DNA of 64,000 nt from Fibrobacter sp. UWR2 (GTDB taxonomy: Bacteria; Fibrobacterota; Fibrobacteria; Fibrobacterales; Fibrobacteraceae): assembly GCF_002210285.1 (NCBI RefSeq), contig NZ_MWQE01000001.1, positions 124,001 through 188,000 on the forward strand. The letters run 5' to 3'. Within the stretch, counting starts at the first letter, position 1, and every line of letters starts with the position of its first letter. The notes below the pieces were generated by a model. It worked only from the letters and a program-made list of their open reading frames with translations. It did no database searches and was not told where the DNA came from. Both the position numbers and the translations under genes were made by a program. Below, in pieces: positions 15,892 to 24,514 of the stretch.

Positions 15892-18348
15892 GTGAAGTTT
15901 AATTTCCGTGGACTTGCCTTCAAGCAGTCGGTATGGATCCTTATCGGCGTGACCATCGCTTTTGCGATGACCTTCGGCGTCATTAGATCGCAGATAAAGC
16001 AGGGTATATACAACTTGGTCGTCCAGAAGGGCGAAGAAATCAGCGAGGCAAACGTCACCTTTATTGACAAGTTGTTCAATACGGGCCGAAAGATTGGCGA
16101 TGACATCGCAGAAAACCTGGGCAAACGCGAAATGACCAAGGCCGAGATGGACGAGTTCCTGTTGCAGTCGCTGGGCAATGCTCGCAGGATTCTCCCGCAG
16201 GTCATTGCCGTAGTCGTTGCTTTCGAACCCGGGATGGGACCCGAGACCAAGAACGGTGAATTCATGAGGCTGGCACGCTATGTCAACGATGCCACAGTCC
16301 TTGTCACTGGAGCTAACTACCAGGACAAGGAATGGTATGCCAGTACAAAGGATGGCGGTACGAGCCGCTGGCAGGAACCCTTTATCGGTGAATTTGTGCA
16401 TGAACCGATTGCCGTCTATACGATTCCTATTATCCGTAGGGACAAAAAGGGCGAGGATGTGTTGGTGGGTGTGCTTGCTGTTGACATGTCTATCGACTTC
16501 TTGAAGAACACCATTGCTTCCATCCCAGTTTCCGATTCCGGCTATGCCATGATCCTCTCGTCCAAGAGTACTATTGTGGCTCACCCGAAAAGTGTTGACC
16601 TGGGTGGCGACGAGAATAACCTCGTTGTCGAGAAGGTCAAGACGGAAAATGGCGAAGATTTTGACCGTGTCACCCAGAAGGCGGAGCATGGGTTGTTCCG
16701 TGGATTTGTCGGCGACAGTGACCTGTCGGCCATCTACTATACCACAATTAAGTCGAATAACTGGATCTTCATGGTGGTCTGGCCTATGCAGAAGTTCCTC
16801 GAGGACCAGTCGTCTTTTGTTCGGCTCATTGGAGTCTTTATCCTGGGTGGCTATATACTGATATTGATTTTTGTTCTCATAATATCGTACCGTATCTCGC
16901 ACCCGCTAAGGCAGCTGGCGAAGGCGGTGGATAAGTTTGGCCATGGGAACTTTGATGCAGAACTCCCGGTAGTAAAGGGGCACGATGAAATAGCGCTGCT
17001 CGCCTCGGCGTTCTCGGGCATGCAGGCGTCCATCAAGGAAAACATCAAGACGCAAAAGAGCCTGGGCCGTATCGAACGCGAACTTGACTTCGCGAGGAAC
17101 ATCCAGCTCGCGATGCTTCCTGAAAACGAGGTGGAAGAAAACTGCAATGACGACCGCCATGAGCTCGCTCCATTCATGTTGCCCGCAAAGGAAGTCGGCG
17201 GCGATTTCTATGACTTCTTCAAGATAGACAATGACCACCTGTGTGTCGTGATTGGCGATGTTTCGGGCAAGGGCGTGCCCGCATCACTCTTCATGATGGT
17301 TTCAAGAATTATTCTCCGTACGATGATGAAAAACTTGAAGTCCGTGGAGAAGACTTTCAACAGTACGAACTTCGCGCTTGCCAGACGCAACAAGTTGAAT
17401 ATGTTCGTTACGGTGTGGATGGGCGTTGTCGACTTGCGCACGGGCCATGTGGAATTTGCATCGGCGGGCCATAATCCGCCGGCAATTCGCCATGCCGATG
17501 GCTCCGTCGAATTCGTGAAGAGCAAGTCCGGGCTTGTCATGGCCGCCATGGAAGATGTCCGGTACCAGACGCAGACTTGCGAACTCCTTCCGGGCGATAC
17601 GCTGTTCCTGTATACAGACGGCGTGACCGAAGCAACCAATAGCAATGACGAACTGTTCGGCGATGCAAGGCTTTTGGATACTCTTGCGAAGAGCAAGGAT
17701 TTGGCTACTACAGATATTTGTAAATTTGTCAAAAACGAAATCGATTCGTTTGTGAACGGAGCGCCCCAATTCGATGATATCACGATGATGGGTGTGAAGT
17801 ACATAGGCAACGATGAACCAGTTTGGGAACGTTACGAAAAGACGATTGACGTGGGTATCGAGGGCCAGGGCGAACTCAAGACGTTTGTCGAAGGCATCCT
17901 CACTCCCATGGATGGTCTTGCGAAGGTACAGATGCAGAATGCTTGGGAACGCTATGAGAAGATAGTCGATGTTATTCCGGAGAACCAGGATATCCTTACG
18001 GCCTTTGTCGAAGGAATTCTTGCTCCGATGGAAGGCTCCGTAAAGTCGCAGATGCAGATTAACATTGCTATCGATGAAATCTACAGTAATATTGTCAAGT
18101 TCTCGGGTGCGACGAAGGTAACTTTGATTGTCGAGGTCCGCAAAGCGACGCTTACGGCCAAGTTGACCTTTATCGACAATGGCGCTCCCTATGACCCGCT
18201 GAAGAGCAAGGACCCCGATATCACCTTGCCGGCAGAAGAGCGCGAAATCGGCGGACTCGGGATATTCATTGTCAAGAAGACCATGGATAGCGTATGTTAC
18301 CGTAGAAATGGTGATTGCAACGAGTTGGCCATTACCAAAGCACTGTAA
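15892..18348 (+). CDS. Membrane sensor with SpoIIE-type PP2C phosphatase and C-terminal HATPase
   Basis: An 818-residue sensor: TM1 about 12-32, an extracytoplasmic Cache-like domain (about 40-300), TM2 about 308-334, HAMP, a PP2C/SpoIIE phosphatase at about 400-640 (EVGGDFYDFF, GDVSGKGVPA, FLYTDGVTEA, QFDDITMM), and a C-terminal HATPase like RsbW (NIAIDEIYSNIVKFSG, IGGLGIFIVKKTMD). By family, the phosphatase dephosphorylates a STAS protein, here probably the one at 18380, and the HATPase may be the opposing kinase/anti-sigma. The start is the GTG at 15892 after GAGAGG: the paralogue at 18785 begins with the same GLAFKQS sequence at the equivalent place. Residues 644-723 are a 40-residue tandem duplication (see findings). 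Confidence 0.9.
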   Translation: MKFNFRGLAFKQSVWILIGVTIAFAMTFGVIRSQIKQGIYNLVVQKGEEISEANVTFIDKLFNTGRKIGDDIAENLGKREMTKAEMDEFLLQSLGNARRILPQVIAVVVAFEPGMGPETKNGEFMRLARYVNDATVLVTGANYQDKEWYASTKDGGTSRWQEPFIGEFVHEPIAVYTIPIIRRDKKGEDVLVGVLAVDMSIDFLKNTIASIPVSDSGYAMILSSKSTIVAHPKSVDLGGDENNLVVEKVKTENGEDFDRVTQKAEHGLFRGFVGDSDLSAIYYTTIKSNNWIFMVVWPMQKFLEDQSSFVRLIGVFILGGYILILIFVLIISYRISHPLRQLAKAVDKFGHGNFDAELPVVKGHDEIALLASAFSGMQASIKENIKTQKSLGRIERELDFARNIQLAMLPENEVEENCNDDRHELAPFMLPAKEVGGDFYDFFKIDNDHLCVVIGDVSGKGVPASLFMMVSRIILRTMMKNLKSVEKTFNSTNFALARRNKLNMFVTVWMGVVDLRTGHVEFASAGHNPPAIRHADGSVEFVKSKSGLVMAAMEDVRYQTQTCELLPGDTLFLYTDGVTEATNSNDELFGDARLLDTLAKSKDLATTDICKFVKNEIDSFVNGAPQFDDITMMGVKYIGNDEPVWERYEKTIDVGIEGQGELKTFVEGILTPMDGLAKVQMQNAWERYEKIVDVIPENQDILTAFVEGILAPMEGSVKSQMQINIAIDEIYSNIVKFSGATKVTLIVEVRKATLTAKLTFIDNGAPYDPLKSKDPDITLPAEEREIGGLGIFIVKKTMDSVCYRRNGDCNELAITKAL
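17821..18060 (+). repeat. Two 120-base tandem repeats in the HATPase region
   Basis: Positions 17821-17940 and 17941-18060 encode two 40-residue copies beginning VWERYEKTIDV and AWERYEKIVDV and sharing FVEGIL-PM-G and QMQ. The copies have diverged in both protein and DNA, so the duplication is old and kept in frame. It lies at the N-terminal edge of the HATPase domain. Confidence 0.9.
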
Positions 18349-18379
18349 ATTTTTTTAAATTGAATAGAGAGGTGATTAT

Positions 18380-18676
18380 ATGACAATCAACAAGATTAAG
18401 GAAAATGACAGCTTGATGATCGCTCTCGAAGGGCGTCTCGACACACTGACCGCTCCCAAGCTGGATGCCGAAATCCAGGGTGCGCTCGACGGCATCAAGT
18501 CGCTCGTGTTCGATTTCGAGAAACTCGCCTACATCTCTTCTGCAGGTCTCCGTATTCTGCTTGCCGCACAGAAGATCATGAACAAACAGGGCACGATGGT
18601 CATCAGGAACGCCGGCCCGGAAATTCGCGAGATTTTCGATGTTACTGGCTTCAGCGACATCCTGACGCTCGAATAA
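18380..18676 (+). CDS. STAS-domain anti-sigma factor antagonist
   Basis: A 98-residue single STAS domain. The motif YISSAGLRILL holds the conserved serine that a partner kinase phosphorylates and a SpoIIE phosphatase restores. It lies 31 bases after a SpoIIE/HATPase gene with a GAGAGGTG ribosome site and is closed by a hairpin at 18701-18730. Together they form a partner-switching module; the sigma factor or other target is not in this window unless it is the ECF factor nearby, which is only a possibility. Confidence 0.92.
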   Translation: MTINKIKENDSLMIALEGRLDTLTAPKLDAEIQGALDGIKSLVFDFEKLAYISSAGLRILLAAQKIMNKQGTMVIRNAGPEIREIFDVTGFSDILTLE

Positions 18677-18700
18677 ACAGCATAAAGTGCTTTTAGACGG

Positions 18701-18730
18701 AAAGTCCCTGGCTTTTTTGCCGGGGACTTT
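18701..18730 (+). terminator. Terminator after the first STAS gene
   Basis: Hairpin AAAGTCCCTGGC / GCCGGGGACTTT with a T-rich loop and a short T tract, 24 bases after the stop codon. It separates the first phosphatase/STAS module from the second. Confidence 0.8.
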
Positions 18731-18784
18731 TACGTTATTATGGTTTTTATTACATTATACGCAAGAACATAAAGAGGTATGCCG

Positions 18785-20719
18785 ATGAAGATAAACGTTC
18801 ATGGCCTGGCATTCAAGCAGTCGATGGCAGTCCTTGCTGGCATAAGCATTGTATTCGCCGCTCTGTTTCTTTTCAGTAATTCCCAGATACAGGGAAAACT
18901 CTCCCAGATGCTTTTGGATAAGGGCGAAGAAGTCAGCCGCGCAAACGTGGCGCTTATCAACAAGCTCTTTACCTCGGGCCGCAGTATTGGCGAAGAAATT
19001 TCGTACAAGGTTGGCGAGCAGAACCTTTCCGGGGCGGAACTTGACGACTTCTTGCTCCGGACTCTTTCGGGTGTGCGCGCGACGGTACCGCAGGTGGTGG
19101 CGATGGTCGTTGCCTTCGAACCGGGAATGGCGCCGGATGGCTCGAACAATGAATACATGCGCCTCGCCTACTTTTCGGGTGACAGCAGCTACGTGATTAA
19201 CGGAGGCAATTACCAGGAGAAACCCTGGTACACAAGCACCAAGGGTGCAATGAAAGGTCTTTGGCAGGAACCGTTTATCGGGGACTTCATCAAGGAACCG
19301 ATCGTTATTTTTACGACTCCCATCTTCCGCAACAATGCTGCCGGACAGAAGGAGTTTGCAGGAGTCCTGTGTGTGGATATTTCCATCGCGTTCCTGAAAG
19401 AGGCGATCGCGAACATGCCGGTTTCCAATGACGGCTACGCGGTGGTGCTTTCGGCGAATAACACGATTATCGCTCATCCGAAGAACGAACTTACGTTCAA
19501 GGCGAATTTCGCATCGCTTTCGAGGAACTCTTCGCATAAGCGTCTTGTCGAGTTCGAGAATGCCGTGCATTCCATGAAGAGTGGCCTGTTCCTCGGGTCG
19601 TCCGTTGACGGTGAAGATGCCGCCATTTATTTTACGGCGATGGATGCCATCGATTGGACATTCCTGATTGTGTGGCCTGCAAGCAGGTTCATGGAAGAAC
19701 AACGCTCCGTAAGCCATACGTTTGCCGGAATCTGTTTTGGCGGCTATGTGGTTATGTTTATCCTGATTCTCGTGATAACCTTCCGCGTTTCCCGTCCGCT
19801 CAAGACGCTCTCTGTTGCGGCGGGCAAGCTTGGAAAGGGAGATTTCGATGCGGAAATCCCTGTTGTCGAAGGCCACGACGAGATATCGCAACTCGCTAGC
19901 GCCTTTACGGAAATGCGTACTTCGCTCAAGAGCTTTATCGAGACGCAGAAGGACATGGACCGCTCGAAACGCGACCTGGAATTCTCGCGCAGTATCCAGC
20001 TGGGAATCCTTTCGAAGAACGAGGCGGAAGAGGGCTGCGGCGACAACCGGCATGCGCTGGCTCCTTTCCTGCTGCCAGCACTCGATGCCGGTGGCGACTA
20101 TTACGATTTCTTCAAGCTGGATGATGACCACCTTGCCTTGCTGGTCGCCGACGTGGCGGGCAAGGGCGTGCCGGCGACACTTGTCATGATGGTGTCCCGA
20201 ATCGTGATCCGTACACTTGCTCTGCACCACACGTCTGTAGCCGAGATTTTCAATGAGGCGAACGACGGGTTGTTAAGCCATAACAGGGACCATTTGTTCG
20301 TGACGGCGTGGATGGGCATTCTGGACCTGCGTACTGGGCACATGGAATTTGCCTCGGCGGGCCACAAGGCCCCTGTGGTACGCCGCAAGAATGGCTCCGT
20401 GGAATTCGTGAACTGCGTTCCCGATATCGCGCTTGTCGTGAAGGAAGACTTCTCCTACAACACGCAGACTTTGGACCTCCATCCGGGTGATACGTTGTTC
20501 ATGTATACCGACGGCGTGACGGGTGCCAGGAACGGCGAAGGCAAGGTCTTTGGCAAAGACAGCCTGCTGCGTGCACTTGCGGAATGCGGCGACCGGGCGC
20601 CTGCAGAGATTAATAACTTCGTGAAGGAACGGTTGGACCGCTTTACGGGTGACGTGCAGCAGCTGGACGATATGGCCATGCTGACGGTACGTTACGATGG
20701 CGTTCCGGAAAAAGCCTAG
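18785..20719 (+). CDS. Membrane sensor with SpoIIE-type PP2C phosphatase (no HATPase)
   Basis: A 644-residue paralogue of the protein at 15892. It has TM1 near 13-33, a Cache-like outer domain, TM2 near 312-333, HAMP, and a PP2C/SpoIIE phosphatase (DAGGDYYDFF, ADVAGKGVPATL, MYTDGVTGARN, QLDDMAMLTV). It stops where the first protein continues into a HATPase, so it has phosphatase but no kinase. The second ATG (18785) is chosen because GAGGT stands at the right distance and the paralogue aligns there. The next gene is its STAS partner. Confidence 0.9.
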   Translation: MKINVHGLAFKQSMAVLAGISIVFAALFLFSNSQIQGKLSQMLLDKGEEVSRANVALINKLFTSGRSIGEEISYKVGEQNLSGAELDDFLLRTLSGVRATVPQVVAMVVAFEPGMAPDGSNNEYMRLAYFSGDSSYVINGGNYQEKPWYTSTKGAMKGLWQEPFIGDFIKEPIVIFTTPIFRNNAAGQKEFAGVLCVDISIAFLKEAIANMPVSNDGYAVVLSANNTIIAHPKNELTFKANFASLSRNSSHKRLVEFENAVHSMKSGLFLGSSVDGEDAAIYFTAMDAIDWTFLIVWPASRFMEEQRSVSHTFAGICFGGYVVMFILILVITFRVSRPLKTLSVAAGKLGKGDFDAEIPVVEGHDEISQLASAFTEMRTSLKSFIETQKDMDRSKRDLEFSRSIQLGILSKNEAEEGCGDNRHALAPFLLPALDAGGDYYDFFKLDDDHLALLVADVAGKGVPATLVMMVSRIVIRTLALHHTSVAEIFNEANDGLLSHNRDHLFVTAWMGILDLRTGHMEFASAGHKAPVVRRKNGSVEFVNCVPDIALVVKEDFSYNTQTLDLHPGDTLFMYTDGVTGARNGEGKVFGKDSLLRALAECGDRAPAEINNFVKERLDRFTGDVQQLDDMAMLTVRYDGVPEKA

Positions 20720-20752
20720 AGGCCGAAAAGCAACAACTTTAGTGAGGTTATC

Positions 20753-21049
20753 ATGGACATTGTCAAGACTCGCAAAGATGTAACAATGACGCTCGCTGTC
20801 AGTGGGCGCTTGGATTCGCAGACGTCTCCGCAGCTGGAAGGTGAGATTGTCGGTAAACTCGACGGTGTGGCCCATCTTATTTTTGATTTGTCGAAACTGG
20901 AGTTTATCTCTTCGTCTGGACTCCGCGTGTTGCTTATGCTCCAGAAAATCATGGACAAACAGGGGTCCATGGCCATCAGAAACTTACCGGAAGAATTCCG
21001 TGAATACTTCGACGAGACTGGATTCAGTCGCGTTATGCGGATTGAGTAG
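20753..21049 (+). CDS. STAS-domain anti-sigma factor antagonist (second copy)
   Basis: A 98-residue STAS protein, similar along its length to the one at 18380. The phospho-acceptor site is FISSSGLRVLL. It follows the second SpoIIE phosphatase by 33 bases with a GAGG ribosome site. Its last 17 bases overlap the 3' end of the convergent PAS-HD-GYP gene, so the two transcripts are antisense at their ends. Confidence 0.92.
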   Translation: MDIVKTRKDVTMTLAVSGRLDSQTSPQLEGEIVGKLDGVAHLIFDLSKLEFISSSGLRVLLMLQKIMDKQGSMAIRNLPEEFREYFDETGFSRVMRIE

Positions 21050-22085
21050 CATCGTCATTGAGTCGGTTCATTGCCGACTCAATTTTGTTTTGGGCCTTGA
21101 AAAATGCTTCGACACAGATCGGGTCGAAGTGTGTGCCCGATTCCTCGCGGATAATGGAGTAGGCCTTTTCTAGGGGCATGCCGGGCTTGTAGACTCTCTT
21201 GGAGACAAGCGCGTCGAACACGTCGGCGATGGCCATGATTCGTGCGCTCACGGGAATCTGGTCGCCTTGGATCCCGTTGGGGTAGCCCCTGCCGTTCCAC
21301 CATTCGTGATGGTCTCCCGCCATGTCGATGGCGTGATCGAGGTAGGCGGAGTGTTCTGTCATGTCCACGGCGTCCGAAAGAATCTTGCGGCCGGTTTCGG
21401 CGTGGCTTTTCATGATGGCGAATTCCTCGTCGGTGAGGCGCCCCGGCTTGTTCAATATGGTGTCGGGCACGTTAATCTTGCCAACATCGTGGAGCGGTGC
21501 CGCAGTCGAAATATCACGAATAAATTCAGGAGTCACGATATCGGGATACTTGTGGTCGTCGAGAAGTTGCTGCGCAATAATCCTCACGTATTCCGCGGTG
21601 CGCCTAATATGCCCGCCGGTACTGCCGTCGCGGCTTTCCACAAGTTCAGCCATCATCATGATGGTCCCGAGCTGGTTTCTAAACAGGCGTTCCTGCAGTT
21701 TCATTGTCTGCGTGATGTCGTCAAGGATGAGGATTGTTCCGGTGATGTTCCCTTCGTCGTCTTGCGTGTACGACGTTGTGAGGTAGAGTTTCTTGAATTC
21801 CTTCCCGGTGTAGAAATCGGTGACCTTCTTGTTGGGGGAGATGTCCTTCTGCGAAATCATGTTGACGATGCAGTCGTTGAAACCGTCGTTCTCTTCGTAA
21901 CCGAAGAAGCATGTCGCGAAGTTCTTGCCGACGAGCTCTTCTCTCGACTTTTCAAGTATTTTCGTTGCTGCGTCGTTGACGACGAGGATTTTACCGGTGG
22001 GTCCGGTATATACGACACCATCGCTCATGTCACGAATGATGTTACGCGACACCAATTCGTTGTTGTTTTCGATTGTTATGGACAT
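21033..22085 (-). CDS. PAS and HD-GYP domain protein, probable cyclic-di-GMP phosphodiesterase
   Basis: A 350-residue soluble protein. A PAS sensor domain covers about 10-125 (MSDGVVYTGPTGKILVVNDAA begins it), and an HD-GYP domain about 150-330 with APLHDVGKINVPD, the HHEWWNGRGYPNG signature and ADVFDALVSKRVYK. HD-GYP enzymes hydrolyse cyclic di-GMP to GMP. The metal ligands of the HD pair are intact, so activity is expected. It is convergent with the second STAS gene and divergent from the TIGR02147 gene. Confidence 0.9.
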   Translation of the reverse strand: MSITIENNNELVSRNIIRDMSDGVVYTGPTGKILVVNDAATKILEKSREELVGKNFATCFFGYEENDGFNDCIVNMISQKDISPNKKVTDFYTGKEFKKLYLTTSYTQDDEGNITGTILILDDITQTMKLQERLFRNQLGTIMMMAELVESRDGSTGGHIRRTAEYVRIIAQQLLDDHKYPDIVTPEFIRDISTAAPLHDVGKINVPDTILNKPGRLTDEEFAIMKSHAETGRKILSDAVDMTEHSAYLDHAIDMAGDHHEWWNGRGYPNGIQGDQIPVSARIMAIADVFDALVSKRVYKPGMPLEKAYSIIREESGTHFDPICVEAFFKAQNKIESAMNRLNDDATQSA

Positions 22086-22175
22086 CCCGAACCTCGTTTT
22101 ACATTTACATAATAGTAAAAAATGCCGAAAAAGTGAGAAAAAGGGGCCTTTTTGTGATTTTTGTCAACCCCTCTA

Positions 22176-22190
22176 TGGATAAAAAGTCAA
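22176..22190 (+). promoter_or_regulatory. Dyad TGGAT-AAAAA-GTCAA upstream of the TIGR02147 gene
   Basis: A member of the TGGAY-N5-RTCMA set seen in front of xylanolytic genes. Its centre is about 51 bases ahead of a TAATTT element (22234-22239) that lies 8 bases from the ATG. The longer context TATGGATAAAAAGTCAAT is identical to the site in front of the GH43 gene at 29402. Confidence 0.55.
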
Positions 22191-22247
22191 TAGAGAATTT
22201 ACAAACAGCCTTTTTTTTCTACTTTGCAATGGGTAATTTAATAACTG

Positions 22248-23111
22248 ATGGTTATTTTTTCGGACATAGCGGATTACCGTGATTTTTTGAAGGACTACTA
22301 CGACCGCCGCAAGGCGGAGATGCCCTTCTATAGTTATCGCATGATGGGCGATAAGTTGGGGCTGGATTCCAGCTACCTTTACCGCGTGTTGCAGAAAAAA
22401 CAGCACTTGCCCGCTCATGCGCTCCAGGCTGCCAAGGAAATCCTTGCGCTGAACGGCCGCGAGGCCGAATACTTCGACCTGCTGTTCTCTGCCGCAGTAA
22501 GCAAGGACAAGGCCAAGAAAGAAGAACTGATGGCGAAGGCGCTTTCCCTTCGCGACGTGGAACGCCACAGCCTCCAGGCTGCCGAGCTCAAGTTGCTTGA
22601 GAACTGGTGGATTCCGGCTGTACGTGCCTACCTCGACCTGAATGGCGGGATTGTGAACGTAAAGCAGATTGCCAAGGATATCTGCCCGCCCATTTCCGAG
22701 GAGCAGGTGACCGAGGCTATTGAAATTTTGAAGGAAGTTGGGCTTGTCAAGAAGTTGGCGAGCGGACGTCTGGCCTTGACGGATGCGCATCTTACGGTGG
22801 GTGGCCCCGAAAAAGCGAAGGCCGTGAGAAATTTCCAGCGACAGGTGCTGTCTCTTGCCAGCGATTCCCTGGAAAACGTGCCTGTTACCGAGAGAAATAT
22901 TTCCACCCTGACTCTTTCTGTCGACCAGTCCTGTTTCGAGGATTTGGGCGATATGCTGAGGGAATTCCGCAGGTTAGTGCAAAAACGCGTTGACGAATCC
23001 AAAAATCCGGACCGTGTGATGCAACTTTCGATGGCGTTTTATCCGGTCGCCCGTAAGGGGGGCGTTCCTGAAAATGCTATTATGGGGGATGGCGCAGGAG
23101 ATAAAAAATGA
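22248..23111 (+). CDS. TIGR02147-family protein, probable DNA-binding regulator
   Basis: A 287-residue member of TIGR02147 (DUF4423-like), a family noted mainly from Fibrobacter. Residues about 25-75 read as an XRE-like helix-turn-helix: MMGDKLGLDSSYLYRVLQK resembles the recognition region of such repressors. A second winged-helix-like part follows (ISEEQVTEAIEILKEVGLV, about 145-165). There is no signal peptide. The stop overlaps the start of a lipoprotein gene by 4 bases (ATGA), so the two are made together. Its promoter carries the same dyad as several xylan-degrading genes, making it a candidate regulator of them and of itself. Function in the family is not established. Confidence 0.75.
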   Translation: MVIFSDIADYRDFLKDYYDRRKAEMPFYSYRMMGDKLGLDSSYLYRVLQKKQHLPAHALQAAKEILALNGREAEYFDLLFSAAVSKDKAKKEELMAKALSLRDVERHSLQAAELKLLENWWIPAVRAYLDLNGGIVNVKQIAKDICPPISEEQVTEAIEILKEVGLVKKLASGRLALTDAHLTVGGPEKAKAVRNFQRQVLSLASDSLENVPVTERNISTLTLSVDQSCFEDLGDMLREFRRLVQKRVDESKNPDRVMQLSMAFYPVARKGGVPENAIMGDGAGDKK

Positions 23112-24349
23112 TGAATAGGGTGTGGAAATTTGGGATTGCGGCTCTAGGAGGAATCCTTGCCGCTTGTTCTGGTGAGGGCGGTGACAAGCTCTCCGGTTCG
23201 TCGTTGGAGACAGAAAACTCCATCGCCCTTTCCGTGCAGTTGGCTGACGGTACTCCTGCGGCCCGTGTTCAGGTTTTTATTCGTCCGGATAGCTATTTGG
23301 CAAGTGGCGATTCTCTTGCGGACTCCCTTGCTAACGAGAACATGAATTTTGAAACCAACGACTCCGGCTCGTTGACTCTTACCAATTTGGGCTATGGTAG
23401 CTATATAGTGGAAGCCCGTAGTGATTCATTGAAGGGCGCCTCTAAGTTCAATTACAGATCATGGCATGCTGGCGATGGACGTGTGTCCCTGCATGTCGGA
23501 CCTCCGGGGGCGGTCGCCGGTCAGGTGTTGCTCGAAGAGAATGTCGATGCGCCGGTCACGGTTGCGGTCCAGGGGCTTGATTATAGTACTTCGACGGATT
23601 CTGAAGGCAATTTTGAATTTGAATCCCTGCCTGCAGGCAATTTCGAAGTGGTCGCCTTTATCCAGGATGATTCCACGGTTGTAAACGAGAAGGGCAAAAA
23701 ACAGCACGTGAGTTTCGTACGCAAACTCGGCTCTGTCCTTGCCGAAGTCAAGTCTGGCCAGTTCCGCGAAATCCTTATCGACGCAAGGCCGCCCGTACTT
23801 TCGTTTGTTCTTGAAGACTTCGAGAACGGTGTAGACAATTGGAAAATCGACCACTCCAAGGATGCCTCGGGCAAAATTGAATCGGCCGATGCCGGCTTTG
23901 GCCGCGAAGGCAAAGCCGCACACTTTACCTGTACGAACGATTCGCTGTACCAGTGGGTCCTGATGGGCTACCAGCTGGGTGGCTTTGTCGACATGAGCGG
24001 GCTTGATTCCATCGTGTTCTGGGCCCGTGCGGAAGCGAATGAAGACACGACCAAGCGTACCTATGTCTCGTTCTCGTTCGACATGAACCTCGACAGCACC
24101 TCCGAAGAAGAAAGCGGAAAGGCCTGGATGCACATAGATGTGGATACGGCCTGGAAGCGCTATGTGGTGGTGCCCAGCGAACTGCAGGAGCCCGACAGCA
24201 ACAAGACTGGCGGAAACCTGGGCTGGGATGTCGTGAAGAGGCGCATCACCGATATCTCCATCTTTGGTGGTACGGGCGGTGAATTCTGGATAGACGATAT
24301 CGAGGTGTTCGGCTATAGCGAGTTTGTCGCTAAAAAGCCAGAAGACTAA
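23108..24349 (+). CDS. Lipoprotein with regulatory-like beta domains and a carbohydrate-binding-like domain
   Basis: A 413-residue lipoprotein. The signal ends in the lipobox LAAC near residue 20. Two carboxypeptidase-regulatory-like beta modules follow (about 35-110 and 125-215, the second with STDSEGNFEFESLPAGNFEV), then a C-terminal jelly-roll-like domain (about 230-400: LEDFENGVDNWKI, FWIDDIEVFGY) of the type found in carbohydrate-binding modules. It overlaps the TIGR02147 gene by 4 bases. An envelope partner that senses or holds polysaccharide is a reasonable reading, but unproven. Confidence 0.7.
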   Translation: MMNRVWKFGIAALGGILAACSGEGGDKLSGSSLETENSIALSVQLADGTPAARVQVFIRPDSYLASGDSLADSLANENMNFETNDSGSLTLTNLGYGSYIVEARSDSLKGASKFNYRSWHAGDGRVSLHVGPPGAVAGQVLLEENVDAPVTVAVQGLDYSTSTDSEGNFEFESLPAGNFEVVAFIQDDSTVVNEKGKKQHVSFVRKLGSVLAEVKSGQFREILIDARPPVLSFVLEDFENGVDNWKIDHSKDASGKIESADAGFGREGKAAHFTCTNDSLYQWVLMGYQLGGFVDMSGLDSIVFWARAEANEDTTKRTYVSFSFDMNLDSTSEEESGKAWMHIDVDTAWKRYVVVPSELQEPDSNKTGGNLGWDVVKRRITDISIFGGTGGEFWIDDIEVFGYSEFVAKKPED

Positions 24350-24401
24350 CCTAATCTGCGTATCAAAAACCTTACAGAAGTCTAGACAAATTGTAAATGA
24401 G

Positions 24402-24424
24402 AAGTGTTGCCGAAGGTGACACTT
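24402..24424 (+). terminator. Probable terminator after the lipoprotein gene
   Basis: Imperfect hairpin AAGTGTTGCC / GGTGACACTT with a T run after it, 53 bases beyond the lipoprotein stop. It contains two mismatches, so strength is uncertain. Confidence 0.5.
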
Positions 24425-24514
24425 TTTGTGTTTTTGTAGGTATTTTTGTAGATGTATGGGACGCGGGTCTTTTTTTGGTGGGTGGACTCGTGGCTCTTGA
24501 AAAAAGGAGCTGTT

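Noticed and set aside
22090-22120. Fourth copy of the TTTACA palindrome near the HD-GYP start
   Set aside because: TTTTAC and GTAAAA are 12 bases apart, not 5, and the TTTT centre is missing.
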